Origin: Autumnicola tepida
GTDB lineage: Bacteria; Bacteroidota; Bacteroidia; Flavobacteriales; Flavobacteriaceae
DNA length: 64,000 bases
Assembly: GCF_031846485.1 (NCBI RefSeq)
Contig: NZ_JAVRHQ010000002.1
Span: 193,913 to 257,912 of the forward strand
Direction: 5' to 3'
Positions within the stretch are counted from its first letter, which is position 1, and the number at the start of each line of letters is the position of its first letter. Positions 26,112 through 34,757 of the stretch are shown here, in pieces. The notes under the pieces were generated by a model, which ran no database searches, was not told where the DNA came from, and saw only the letters and a program-made list of their open reading frames with translations. Made by a program: the position numbers and the translations under genes.

Positions 26112-27488
26112 TTATTCTATTTCTTCGATGGTGTATAATTGCGGAATTTCAGCATCCCACCCATAAGTTTCCTTGATGCCTTTTTGCAATGCTTCTGCAC
26201 TCTCTTTTTCACCGTGTACAATGAAAATACGTTCGGGTTTGTTTTTTACCTTATCCATCCAGTCCATAAGTTCTGCGTGGTCTGCGTGTGCTGAGAGCCC
26301 TTCAATTTCTACAACTTCCATATCAAAGGGCACCCATTTTCCATACACTTTAAGTTCTTTATCGCCTTCCAATAATTTTCTGCCTCGCGTACCTTCAGCT
26401 TGATAACCCACAAAAAGCAAGGTGTTGTTGGGGTTTTGTGCTTGGGTTTCAAGGTAGTTTAGCATTCTTCCTCCTGTTAGCATTCCACTTCCTGCGATTA
26501 CTATTTTAGGTTTGTTATCGGTTCGTAACTCCATTGTTTCCCGATAACTGCTTACGATCGTAAAGTGCGAACACATTTCATCACATTCGTTATCTTCCAA
26601 CCTGTGCCAATCCCTTGTGCGATGAAACAATTCTAATACACTTGCTCCCATTGGGCTGTCCATTATCATTTGTATTTTTGGGATTTTCTTCTCTTTCAAT
26701 AATTTCCAAAAAATCAGCATCATCAGCTGGGCACGTTCTACTGAAAAACTTGGAACAAATAAGCTGCCACCTCGATTGATAGTGTCATTAACCAATTTTT
26801 CTATCTGTGGAAGTGCTTCTACTTCATCAGGATGAAATCTTCCTCCGTAGGTGGATTCAATAAATAATACATCTGCCTTTTTTGGCTTTAATGGCGGAAA
26901 CAGTAATAAATCGTTTGTTCTGCCTATATCGCCAGAAAACACAAAACGTTTCCTGTGTACATCCAACTCAATGTAAGTTGCTCCCAGAATGTGTCCATTA
27001 TATTGAAATCGAGCCGTTATGCCATTAAACAATGGAATCCATTGTGATTGCGGAATTCCTTTAAAATGAGGGATAGTTTTTTCTACATCCTTTAGGTCGT
27101 ACAATGGTTCAGCAGGATTATGTTTGGAATAGCCTTCTTTATTGGCACGTTCTGCTTCTTGTTCCTGAATTTTTGCACTATCATTCAAAATGATTTTTGC
27201 AATGTCCAAAGTAGGATTGGTGCCGTATATTGGTCCATTGAACCCCTTCTTGACCAATCTTGGTAAATACCCTGTGTGGTCTAAATGGCCGTGGGTAAGA
27301 AGCACCGTATCAATTTCTGAAACTTCCACGGGTGGATACTCCCAGTTTTTAAGGCGCAATTCTTTTAACCCTTGAAAAAGTCCGCAGTCTATGAGTATCT
27401 TTTTATCTCCTGTGTCCACTAAATATTTTGAGCCGGTTACCGTACCTGCTGCACCTAAAAAGTGAATATTTATTTTATTGTTATCCAT
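26112..27488 (-). CDS. Beta-CASP metallo-beta-lactamase RNase/nuclease
   Basis: 458 residues. The zinc-binding motif THGHLDHTGYLP is near 65-76, with FSGDIGR near 180-186. The beta-CASP part has AGSGMLTGGRMLNYLE and LSAHADHAELMDWM near 390-403, and VHGE near 422. This is the family of YsiA/CPSF-like RNA exonucleases and endonucleases. It sits 20 bases from the phosphorylase gene. RNA decay followed by nucleotide phosphorolysis would connect the two; that link is inference. All metal ligands visible. Confidence 0.9.
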   Translation of the reverse strand: MDNNKINIHFLGAAGTVTGSKYLVDTGDKKILIDCGLFQGLKELRLKNWEYPPVEVSEIDTVLLTHGHLDHTGYLPRLVKKGFNGPIYGTNPTLDIAKIILNDSAKIQEQEAERANKEGYSKHNPAEPLYDLKDVEKTIPHFKGIPQSQWIPLFNGITARFQYNGHILGATYIELDVHRKRFVFSGDIGRTNDLLLFPPLKPKKADVLFIESTYGGRFHPDEVEALPQIEKLVNDTINRGGSLFVPSFSVERAQLMMLIFWKLLKEKKIPKIQMIMDSPMGASVLELFHRTRDWHRLEDNECDEMCSHFTIVSSYRETMELRTDNKPKIVIAGSGMLTGGRMLNYLETQAQNPNNTLLFVGYQAEGTRGRKLLEGDKELKVYGKWVPFDMEVVEIEGLSAHADHAELMDWMDKVKNKPERIFIVHGEKESAEALQKGIKETYGWDAEIPQLYTIEEIE

Positions 27489-27503
27489 CTTTATAGTATT
27501 TAT

Positions 27504-27758
27504 TTAGAGTCCACCACAGCAAGAAGGTGTATTTCCTTTATCTTGTTTTGATTTGCTCAATTCCACTATTTCTTTATATAGATTACGAGAATCCTCTTTA
27601 ATAAAAAGAGCCAATTTCTTTACTGATTTAGGTTCAAAGTGAACCATTTCCAATAATATCTCAAGGGCTTCTTCAAGTAGTTTAGAGTCATCTTCCAATG
27701 CTTGGTAAAATGGCTCTAAATCTATACTGTCCTTTTCTTTCAGTTCATCTGTTTTCAT
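27504..27758 (-). CDS. Small helical protein ending in SCCGGL
   Basis: 84 residues, charged and helical (LEPFYQALEDDSKLLEEALE, KLALFIKEDSRNLYKEIVEL) with a C-terminal tail NTPSCCGGL. The double Cys next to the end may bind metal or be oxidised. No known family. Between the RNase gene (15 bases) and the ATP-cone nuclease gene (36 bases), so probably part of the same transcript. Confidence 0.5.
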   Translation of the reverse strand: MKTDELKEKDSIDLEPFYQALEDDSKLLEEALEILLEMVHFEPKSVKKLALFIKEDSRNLYKEIVELSKSKQDKGNTPSCCGGL

Positions 27759-27794
27759 TTGTTCTATTTTTAAATTAAAAATGTATGTAGTGCT

Positions 27795-28637
27795 TTATTG
27801 AATTCTACATAGTTCTCTTGAATCTTCGAGAATCTTTTTGTGCCTTGACTTTGGCACTCCTACTTGTTCTAAAACTTTTGGGTTTTCGTGAAGCTCTTTG
27901 CAGAGCACAAGACCTCTATCCAATAATTTCGTTTTTTCGGCCTTAGTAAGCGTTGTTATTGCTGTTAATGGATGTAGCCCCGACTTATCTATTCTGTCTT
28001 TTAACCCGTTATCCATTGGGTAATCCCAACTTGTCAATAATAGCCCAACGCATTTACCATATTGTACCGCATCACTTGTAAATCGTGTATTGGTATAGAC
28101 GCCTCCTTTGTGAAGTTTAGTTTCGTGACCTTTTTGGCGTTCCCAATTTTTTTCTACATCTAAAAATCTTGAATTGATGTATAATGGAATCTTCACGTTG
28201 CAAACTCGTCCTTGATCGCTATGGTATTTGCATTCAATCATATAATGATTATTGTCTTTTTGCGCTATCACATCTATTTCGTGCTGCACACAATTGCCCT
28301 GCACAATCACACCAACTTGTGTTGAAAACCCTTCGTGCGTTAATAGTTTGCCTACGAATCTTTCAAATGGAAAACCGGTTGGACCCAGTTCCATCAAAGC
28401 TTTTTTGAGCTTGTACTTTGAAGCACTTACCCTGGATTTAGCCTTTAGCATTTTAAAGGCCATTTGATAGATCCTTTTGGTGGTCATTCCTTCTTCAATC
28501 TGCTCTTGCACCTTCCGGGCTATATCCTGAATGATATCCTCATCTGCCCGTGAACGCCGCAGGGAATTGATGAGTTTGTTTATATCAAAAGCTTCGTACT
28601 CACCGGAATATTTTTTTATCAGAACTGATTTATTCAT
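27795..28637 (-). CDS. ATP-cone plus Mrr-type nuclease domain protein
   Basis: 280 residues. Residues 1-90 form an ATP-cone domain (VLIKKYSGEYEAFDINKLIN, TTKRIYQMAFKMLK), the nucleotide sensor best known from ribonucleotide reductases and NrdR. Residues 95-170 have GFPFERFVGKLLTHEGFSTQ and HEIDVIAQKDNNHYMIECKYH, that is the D...ExK core of Mrr-like restriction nucleases. The C-terminal part is helical. ATP cone with nuclease is a known but functionally unexplained fusion. It lies 2 bases after the universal stress gene. An ATP- or dATP-controlled nuclease is plausible. Confidence 0.85.
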   Translation of the reverse strand: MNKSVLIKKYSGEYEAFDINKLINSLRRSRADEDIIQDIARKVQEQIEEGMTTKRIYQMAFKMLKAKSRVSASKYKLKKALMELGPTGFPFERFVGKLLTHEGFSTQVGVIVQGNCVQHEIDVIAQKDNNHYMIECKYHSDQGRVCNVKIPLYINSRFLDVEKNWERQKGHETKLHKGGVYTNTRFTSDAVQYGKCVGLLLTSWDYPMDNGLKDRIDKSGLHPLTAITTLTKAEKTKLLDRGLVLCKELHENPKVLEQVGVPKSRHKKILEDSRELCRIQ

Positions 28638-28639
28638 CC

Positions 28640-29470
28640 TTACACTTTAATAGTCATTACTGGTAATTCGGAATGATTGGTTACACCCTCGGCGATACTC
28701 TTAGAGAACAGGCTTAAAAAACCTGTACGGCCGTGGGTACACATTGCAATCAAATCTGCATCTCTATACTTTAAAAAATTATTTATACCTGTTTCTACGT
28801 CAGGTTCGTTATATACATTCATTGAATACTTTTCTAAATGGGGGAATTTTTTCAGGAATTCCTTAATGGGATTTAACCCCTGCTCAATACTATTAAAATC
28901 AGTCTCAGTATTGATCCTCAATAAATGGATATGTGCACCGCATTTTTCAGCAATCGAAATAACCTGCTTAAAGCTTTCACTCACATCTTCCGAAAAATCT
29001 GAAACAAAAACGACATCTTTAAAAGGAAAGGATATTTCTTCGTTCTTGACCACAATTACCGGTACATCTGCTTTTCTCACAATCTTCTCAACGTTGCTTC
29101 CCAATAATTCACGAACGCTGCCGCGGGTACCACTGCTTCCAGTAACTATAAAATCGTGATGGAAATGGCCGGAATGTCTTAGAATGTTGGCCTGACCGCC
29201 ATCAAATTCCAGAAAGGTCCTGCATTCAAGGTTTTGTTGTTCTGCTTTTTTCTCCAATTCTCTCAGGTTAGCTTTTGCACTGCCTATTTGTTTTACTGTT
29301 TCCGGATACTGCTTTTCCTTTTGTTTATCTAACTTTACCCATTCCACGGGAGTTTTTATCAAATGAAAAAAATGGATTTCGGAATTATAAAGCTTCGCCA
29401 TTTTAATTCCGAGTTCTGCTGCCTTGTTGCAGTTTTCTGAAAAGTCTGTAGGTACGAGTATGTTTTTCAT
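28640..29470 (-). CDS. Universal stress protein, tandem domains
   Basis: 276 residues with two UspA domains. Domain 1 begins MKNILVPTDFSENCNKAAEL and ends near 140 with GSSGTRGSVRELLGSNVEKI, the ATP-binding G-rich loop. Domain 2 begins KDVVFVSDFSEDVSE near 146 and ends TMCTHGRTGFLSLFSKSIAEG near 245-265. Cytoplasmic stress proteins of this family bind ATP and are induced on growth arrest. One of two in the metabolic block (other at 36149). Likely a sensor of energy state. Confidence 0.9.
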   Translation of the reverse strand: MKNILVPTDFSENCNKAAELGIKMAKLYNSEIHFFHLIKTPVEWVKLDKQKEKQYPETVKQIGSAKANLRELEKKAEQQNLECRTFLEFDGGQANILRHSGHFHHDFIVTGSSGTRGSVRELLGSNVEKIVRKADVPVIVVKNEEISFPFKDVVFVSDFSEDVSESFKQVISIAEKCGAHIHLLRINTETDFNSIEQGLNPIKEFLKKFPHLEKYSMNVYNEPDVETGINNFLKYRDADLIAMCTHGRTGFLSLFSKSIAEGVTNHSELPVMTIKV

Positions 29471-29497
29471 AGTTTATTGATTTTTTTAGTTTGTATT

Positions 29498-30271
29498 TTA
29501 TTGTGCGGTATAACCGCCGTCGATTACCAATTCAGAACCTGTCATAAATTTAGATTCATCCGAAGCCAGATACACCACTCCATAACCTATATCATCTGGC
29601 TCTCCCATATGTCCAACAGGGTGCAAACTTTCCAATTGCTTTTTTCCTTCTTCTAAATTACCTTGGGCTTTAAGGAAATTTTCTACCATTGGTGTCCATA
29701 TATAAGCTGGATGAATGGAATTGACACGGATGCCATAACCTTCTTTTGCGCAATGAAGTGCAGCGGATTTGGTAAACAAGGTCACACCGCCCTTGCTCGC
29801 ATTATAGGCCGGTAGATTGGGGTCGCCAACAAGGCCTTCTATGGAAGAAAAGTTAATGATTGAACCACCTTCCCCGGTCTCCTTCATAGCTTTGATCCCA
29901 TATTGGGTGCCGAGAAAACTGCCATCTAGGTTGATATTTAGAAGATTTTTCCAATCTGCAAGGGTGACCTCTTCCACAGTTCCTCCAACTCCTATACCGG
30001 CTGAATTTGCCAGAATATGGAGTTTCCCAAATGTTTTGAGTGTAGTATCCATAACCATTTCCCACTGATCTTCTTCCGACACGTCCTGTTTTATGAATAT
30101 GGCTTCACCACCGTCGTCCTTGATTTGTTGAACTACTACATTTCCGTTTTCTTCGTCCAAATCTGTTATCACTATTTTTGCTCCTTCACGTGCTAACAAA
30201 ATAGCACTTGATTTTCCGAGGCCAGAGGCACCTCCCGTGACAATGGCTATTTTATTTTTTACTCGATCCAT
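29498..30271 (-). CDS. Short-chain dehydrogenase/reductase
   Basis: 257 residues from ATG 30271 (MDRVKNKIAIVTGGASGLGK). The longer reading to 30319 adds 16 residues that overlap the phosphofructokinase gene and is rejected. Motifs are the NAD(P) loop TGGASGLGKS, the catalytic Tyr-Lys YNASKGG and the Ser motif NFSSIEGL, plus GIGVGG. The acidic D following the Rossmann strand (IVITDLDEENG) suggests NAD preference. Often annotated as glucose-1-dehydrogenase-like; true substrate unknown. Adjacent to glycolytic genes. Confidence 0.88.
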   Translation of the reverse strand: MDRVKNKIAIVTGGASGLGKSSAILLAREGAKIVITDLDEENGNVVVQQIKDDGGEAIFIKQDVSEEDQWEMVMDTTLKTFGKLHILANSAGIGVGGTVEEVTLADWKNLLNINLDGSFLGTQYGIKAMKETGEGGSIINFSSIEGLVGDPNLPAYNASKGGVTLFTKSAALHCAKEGYGIRVNSIHPAYIWTPMVENFLKAQGNLEEGKKQLESLHPVGHMGEPDDIGYGVVYLASDESKFMTGSELVIDGGYTAQ

Positions 30272-30308
30272 AATTTTAAGATTTAAGTGTTTATAAGAGT
30301 TTTGTTTT

Positions 30309-31280
30309 TTACTTACCAAATAATTCTAAAAGTTTCTGTAATTCATCATTTACTTGATGTTGCTTAACTACCTCTTCAAAAGGTGTTAGGTATAATTCAT
30401 TATTTAACAATCCGACCATTTTGTTTTTATTTCCGTTTAATAGTTGCTCTACTGCTGCTACTCCAAACCTAATACCAAGCATTCTATCTAAAGCAGACGG
30501 ATTACCACCACGTTGAACGTGTCCTAATCTAGTAATGCGTAAATCGACACTTGAATTGACTTCATTAATTTTAGATGCGAGAAGTTCAGCACCTATTTCA
30601 TCCCCTTCTGAGACCACGATAAGAAAAGCATCTTCGCTATCGTAACTTTTAACCTTATTCAAAAGATAAATAAAGTCCCTGCCGCTTTCGGGAATTAAAA
30701 TAGCATCAGCACCAACGACCAATCCTGAATGAATAGCGATGTAGCCGGAATCCCTCCCCATCAATTCTATAACGAACACCCGATTATGCGATTCGGCGGT
30801 ATCTCGTATCTTATCTATATTTTCAATAGCGGTATTTACTGCGGAATCAAAACCAAGGGTATAATCAGTCCCAGAAATATCGTTATCTATTGTTCCAGGA
30901 ATACCTATAAATGGGATGTCACATATTTCTGAAAAAGCCAATAGCCCCCTAAAAGTACCATCGCCACCTATGGCGATCAAAGCATCTATATTATTTATTT
31001 TTAAGGTTTGTAGTGCCTTTTTTCTGCCTTCCAGTTCCATAAAACGTTTGCTCCGGGCAGTTTTAAGGATGGTGCCGCCTTTGTGTACCAATTTCTGTAA
31101 TTGATGTGTTTCTAAGGACATAAAATCACCATCAATCAATCCTTCGTAACCTTTTCTAATTCCGGTAGCTTTTATGCCATTTGCTTCTGCTGCTTTTGCA
31201 ATTGCGTATAATACAGCATTCATTCCCGGGCTATCGCCTCCAGATGTAAATACTCCAATATGTTTTATGGATTGATTCAT
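30309..31280 (-). CDS. pfkA: 6-phosphofructokinase
   Basis: 323 residues of the ATP-dependent PFK family. Visible are TSGGDSPGMNAVLYAI near 12-27, GGDGTFRG near 104-111, the catalytic GIPGTIDNDISGTDYTLG near 125-142 and the fructose-6-phosphate-binding LGHVQRGGNPSALDR near 254-268. It phosphorylates fructose-6-phosphate to the 1,6-bisphosphate. Its product is the substrate of the aldolase coded 24 bases upstream. Full length, so apparently functional. Confidence 0.92.
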   Translation of the reverse strand: MNQSIKHIGVFTSGGDSPGMNAVLYAIAKAAEANGIKATGIRKGYEGLIDGDFMSLETHQLQKLVHKGGTILKTARSKRFMELEGRKKALQTLKINNIDALIAIGGDGTFRGLLAFSEICDIPFIGIPGTIDNDISGTDYTLGFDSAVNTAIENIDKIRDTAESHNRVFVIELMGRDSGYIAIHSGLVVGADAILIPESGRDFIYLLNKVKSYDSEDAFLIVVSEGDEIGAELLASKINEVNSSVDLRITRLGHVQRGGNPSALDRMLGIRFGVAAVEQLLNGNKNKMVGLLNNELYLTPFEEVVKQHQVNDELQKLLELFGK

Positions 31281-31304
31281 TTTTATATTTCTATGTGCAA
31301 TAGT

Positions 31305-32366
31305 TTACGCTATTGTAATTTCATCATTCAGATATACTTTCTGAACGGATTGTAATATTTCCACTCCTTCGCCAAAAGGCTTTTGAAATGCTTTTCTTCC
31401 CATTATCAATCCAGAGCCACCAGCTCTTTTATTGATTACCGCAGTAGCTATAGCATCAACTAAATCTGACTTTCCTTTAGAACCACCGCCAGAATTTATC
31501 AGCCCTATTTTACCCATATAACAATTTGCTACCTGTAATCGACAAAGGTCAATGGGATGGTCTGTCGTCAACGTTTTATACATTTCATCATCATATTTTC
31601 CAAATCCTATTTCTTTAAACCCGAAATTATTGGTTGGCAATTTTTGTTTAATGACATCTGCCTGAATGGTTACCCCTATATGGTTGGCCTGCCCGGTTAA
31701 ATCGGCAGCGGCGTGGTAATCTTTATCTTTGGTTTTAAAAGCTTCATTGCGGGTATAACACCATAGTATAGTAGCCATTCCAAGATTATGCGCTTCGGAA
31801 AAAGCTTCGGCTATTTCCTTTAATTGCCGGTCACTTTCTTCGGAACCAAAATAGATGGTAGCACCCACGGCAATTGCTCCCATATCCCACGCAGATTTTA
31901 CTTTTCCAAATAGCGTTTGGTCGTATTTGTTGGGATAAGTGAGCAACTCGTTGTGGTTGATCTTTACGATAAAGGGGATTTTATGGGCGTATTTTCGGGC
32001 ATTCAATCCCAAAACCCCAAAGGTAGAAGCCACACCATTACAGCCGGCTTCCATCGCCAGTTTTATAATATTCTCTGGGTCAAAATAATCAGGATTTTTA
32101 TAGAATGAAAAAGCTGCGCTATGCTCAATGCCTTGGTCTACAGGAAGGATGCTCAGGTAGCCTGTGCCACCAAGATTTCCGTGATTATACAATTGTGAAA
32201 GACTTCGCAGTACCTGTGGATTTCTGTTGCTTTGGGTAAACACCTTATCCAGGCTTGCTTTACTAGGGGTTTGCAGTTCATCCTTGGTTATTTTTTCACA
32301 AACGTGTTCTAAATAGAAGTCTGCTTTTTCTCCTAAAAGTTCTATTATGTTTTTGTTTGTTTTCAT
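31305..32366 (-). CDS. fbaB: Class I fructose-bisphosphate aldolase (DhnA/FbaB type)
   Basis: 353 residues. The DhnA-type core is recognised from LSILPVDQGIEHSAAFSF near 75-92, ACNGVASTFGVLG-like stretch near 112-125, VKINHNE near 137-143 and GGGSKGKSDLVDA near 300, where the Schiff-base Lys region lies. The enzyme cleaves fructose-1,6-bisphosphate to dihydroxyacetone phosphate and glyceraldehyde-3-phosphate without metal. It lies between phosphofructokinase and GAPDH in one operon, giving three successive steps of glycolysis on a mobile element. Confidence 0.88.
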   Translation of the reverse strand: MKTNKNIIELLGEKADFYLEHVCEKITKDELQTPSKASLDKVFTQSNRNPQVLRSLSQLYNHGNLGGTGYLSILPVDQGIEHSAAFSFYKNPDYFDPENIIKLAMEAGCNGVASTFGVLGLNARKYAHKIPFIVKINHNELLTYPNKYDQTLFGKVKSAWDMGAIAVGATIYFGSEESDRQLKEIAEAFSEAHNLGMATILWCYTRNEAFKTKDKDYHAAADLTGQANHIGVTIQADVIKQKLPTNNFGFKEIGFGKYDDEMYKTLTTDHPIDLCRLQVANCYMGKIGLINSGGGSKGKSDLVDAIATAVINKRAGGSGLIMGRKAFQKPFGEGVEILQSVQKVYLNDEITIA

Positions 32367-32377
32367 CTCGATAGTGT

Positions 32378-33391
32378 TTAATGAATTCCTAAACTTTCAT
32401 TTGTTTTGGCGATGGATTTTGCTCCATCTGTTTCAATTCCAGTTAATGCTCTAATAGCATCAATCGTTTCAGGGATGACAATGGCTTGGTTATCGACCAC
32501 GTAGGCATAAAAAAGTTCATCGCCCTGTACCTTCAGCATATCTTCCCAAAGGGCTACTTCGTACATATCGCCCCAAGGTCTTCCCATATCCAAGAACATT
32601 TCCTTAATGGTATTGTTTGAAACCAGACCTTGATCATATTGAATTAGCTTGATACGACTAGAGGTTTTAAAAGCATCAAGCACTTCTTCTTTTGAGGCTT
32701 GTTTTTTTAACTTCACGTTCCAATAATGCATATGGCTTAATGTTTCCGGTACTTTTACCGCGGAAGTAATAACATTCAAATCAGGATCTACGCTTTTAGC
32801 GTCAGGACCTTGATGGCTTGGGATATCTCTTTCGGGAACCATTGTGTTCATTATACCACCTAGATGACTTTCCCAAGGATCTGTAGCTCTTCTTAAAAGT
32901 GTACCTCGGGCATAATCCAATAAATCGACTCTTTTTAAAGCGGTCAATGTTCTTAAAATAGAAGTGGTATTGCAGGAAACAACTCTTGTAGCGTTTATGT
33001 TGAGAGCAGACTCATAATTATTTTCTGCACTAAAGGAATGGCCTGTTGTTTCGTGTTTTTCGCCACCGTGTAGAATAAATTTGATGTTCTGCTTCTTATA
33101 GACTGCTACATTTTTTGCTGCAATTTTTTTAGGGGTACAATCCACAACGAGGTCAGACTTCTTTAAAAGTTCCTGCATATCGCCTTTTACTGAAATATCT
33201 TCGGATTTCATTTCGTATTCGGCTTCTTGAGTTGCTGCATAAATTTCGTATTCCTTTCTTACCGCATTTTGAATACGCCAATTGCTAATGATGTCGCACA
33301 CTCCCGAAAGCTTCATATCGTTTTGTAAGTTGATGGCATCTGCCACCCTTTTTCCAATGACTCCGTATCCTATAACTGCTATATTTTTCAT
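32378..33391 (-). CDS. Archaeal-type (type II) glyceraldehyde-3-phosphate dehydrogenase
   Basis: 337 residues. The NAD(P) site is IAVIGYGVIGKRVADAI at the N-terminus; catalytic cysteine lies in VVSCNTTSILRTL near 136-148; other type II features are LVVDCTPKKIAAKN near 80-93 and the HMHYWNVKLK motif near 212-221. This form is the archaeal gap type and only distantly related to the usual bacterial Gap; it has scattered occurrence in bacteria, sometimes with transfer. It oxidises glyceraldehyde-3-phosphate, continuing from the aldolase 11 bases away. Confidence 0.9.
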   Translation of the reverse strand: MKNIAVIGYGVIGKRVADAINLQNDMKLSGVCDIISNWRIQNAVRKEYEIYAATQEAEYEMKSEDISVKGDMQELLKKSDLVVDCTPKKIAAKNVAVYKKQNIKFILHGGEKHETTGHSFSAENNYESALNINATRVVSCNTTSILRTLTALKRVDLLDYARGTLLRRATDPWESHLGGIMNTMVPERDIPSHQGPDAKSVDPDLNVITSAVKVPETLSHMHYWNVKLKKQASKEEVLDAFKTSSRIKLIQYDQGLVSNNTIKEMFLDMGRPWGDMYEVALWEDMLKVQGDELFYAYVVDNQAIVIPETIDAIRALTGIETDGAKSIAKTNESLGIH

Positions 33392-33410
33392 ATAATTTGA
33401 TTTTTATTAA

Positions 33411-34757
33411 TTATGTTTTATTGTTTGTAGTTTCCATTCCCATATGCATATTTCCTTCATCGTCTGTATGTGAAATCATAAAAAGGCGTTCCGCAACAAT
33501 GATTAGAACAATCCCAATTGCTGCAACGATAAGCACCAATGGATCATTCAGATATTTTATATAAAGAAAGGCCGTGAGTACTGCGACATCCAGTATAATG
33601 GCGACCAAGGGGATAATTGGTTTAAAATCAACTTCTTTTTTAAGGTGCCTTACAAGCCCCCAATGAATAGCAATATCCATAATGAGGTAGAAAATAGCGC
33701 CGATAGAAGCGATTCTTGTTAAATCAAATAGGACAGTTAGTAAAATAGCGAGTGAAACCGTGAATATGAGCGCAGGATTTTTAAAGTTCCCCATCCTTTT
33801 TAAAGACGGTACCTGTTTCATATTGCTGAGCATCGCTAACAAGCGTGATGATGAGAAAACACTAGCAATGACCCCAGATACTGTGGCAATTATGGCAATG
33901 CCAATGGTAATCCAGGATCCCCATTCGCCAAAAATAGGTCTTGCTGCAGCCGCAAGGGCATAATCTTTTGCCGCAATAACCTCAGGGATGCTTAAACCTC
34001 CGGCCACGGCCAAAGCCAGTGCTACGTAGATAAGTGTACAAATAAGAATAGAAATAATAATGGACCGTCCCAGATTCTTATGCGGGTTTTTAATATCCCC
34101 GCCTTGATTGGTAATAGTAGTAAAACCCTTATAAGCAAGTATAGACAAGGCCAAAGCAGCCACAAAGGCGAATCCTTGCGGTAATGTTTCGGTATTTTGA
34201 GGGATATAGTTTCCGGTAATATCTGAAAAACCTGAAACTATAAGTCCGGCAATAGCCAATAATGCAATTCCCACAACCTTAATTATCGCCGTGAAGGTTG
34301 CAGTTGCACCTATAACTTTGTTGCCCAAAACATTCACTATATAAGCCGTCACTAGCAATACTATACCCAGTATTGACGCATAACCGGCAAAATCTTCGGG
34401 GAACAACCGAAGGGTATAAGCTCCAAAGGTACCTGCAACAAGGCTTTCTGAAATTACCATAGAAACATACATCAGTAAAGAAAAAACACCAGTTGTGGTT
34501 CCCGGGCCATAAGACTTATCCAGAAACTTGACTACACCTCCAGAGGATGGAAAAGCGTTTGAAAACTTTACATAAGAGTACGAACTAAAACCCACCACAA
34601 TGGCTCCCGCTATAAATGCTATGGGGAATAAATCACCTACCAGTTCGGCTATCTGTCCCATAAGGACAAATATACCTGCACCGATCATCACACCGGTGCC
34701 GAGGGATATAGATCCAATTAAAGATAGTTTTTGAATATTTGTTGTATTAACTTTCAT
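33411..34757 (-). CDS. APC-family amino acid/polyamine permease
   Basis: 448 residues with 12 hydrophobic stretches. The conserved GIFVLMG near 28-34 in helix 1 (LGTGVMIGAGIFVLMGQIAE) and FSNAFPSSGGVVKFLDKSYG near 66-85 mark the APC superfamily. Transport of amino acids or polyamines with protons or as an exchanger is expected; the substrate is unclear. Its start overlaps the NDH-2 stop by 11 bases. It lies between GAPDH and NDH-2 in the metabolic run, possibly feeding carbon or nitrogen. Confidence 0.85.
   Translation of the reverse strand: MKVNTTNIQKLSLIGSISLGTGVMIGAGIFVLMGQIAELVGDLFPIAFIAGAIVVGFSSYSYVKFSNAFPSSGGVVKFLDKSYGPGTTTGVFSLLMYVSMVISESLVAGTFGAYTLRLFPEDFAGYASILGIVLLVTAYIVNVLGNKVIGATATFTAIIKVVGIALLAIAGLIVSGFSDITGNYIPQNTETLPQGFAFVAALALSILAYKGFTTITNQGGDIKNPHKNLGRSIIISILICTLIYVALALAVAGGLSIPEVIAAKDYALAAAARPIFGEWGSWITIGIAIIATVSGVIASVFSSSRLLAMLSNMKQVPSLKRMGNFKNPALIFTVSLAILLTVLFDLTRIASIGAIFYLIMDIAIHWGLVRHLKKEVDFKPIIPLVAIILDVAVLTAFLYIKYLNDPLVLIVAAIGIVLIIVAERLFMISHTDDEGNMHMGMETTNNKT

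Noticed and set aside
30272..30319. Upstream start for the SDR gene
   Set aside because: The added residues overlap the phosphofructokinase gene and lie before the Rossmann fold; ATG 30271 gives the normal length.
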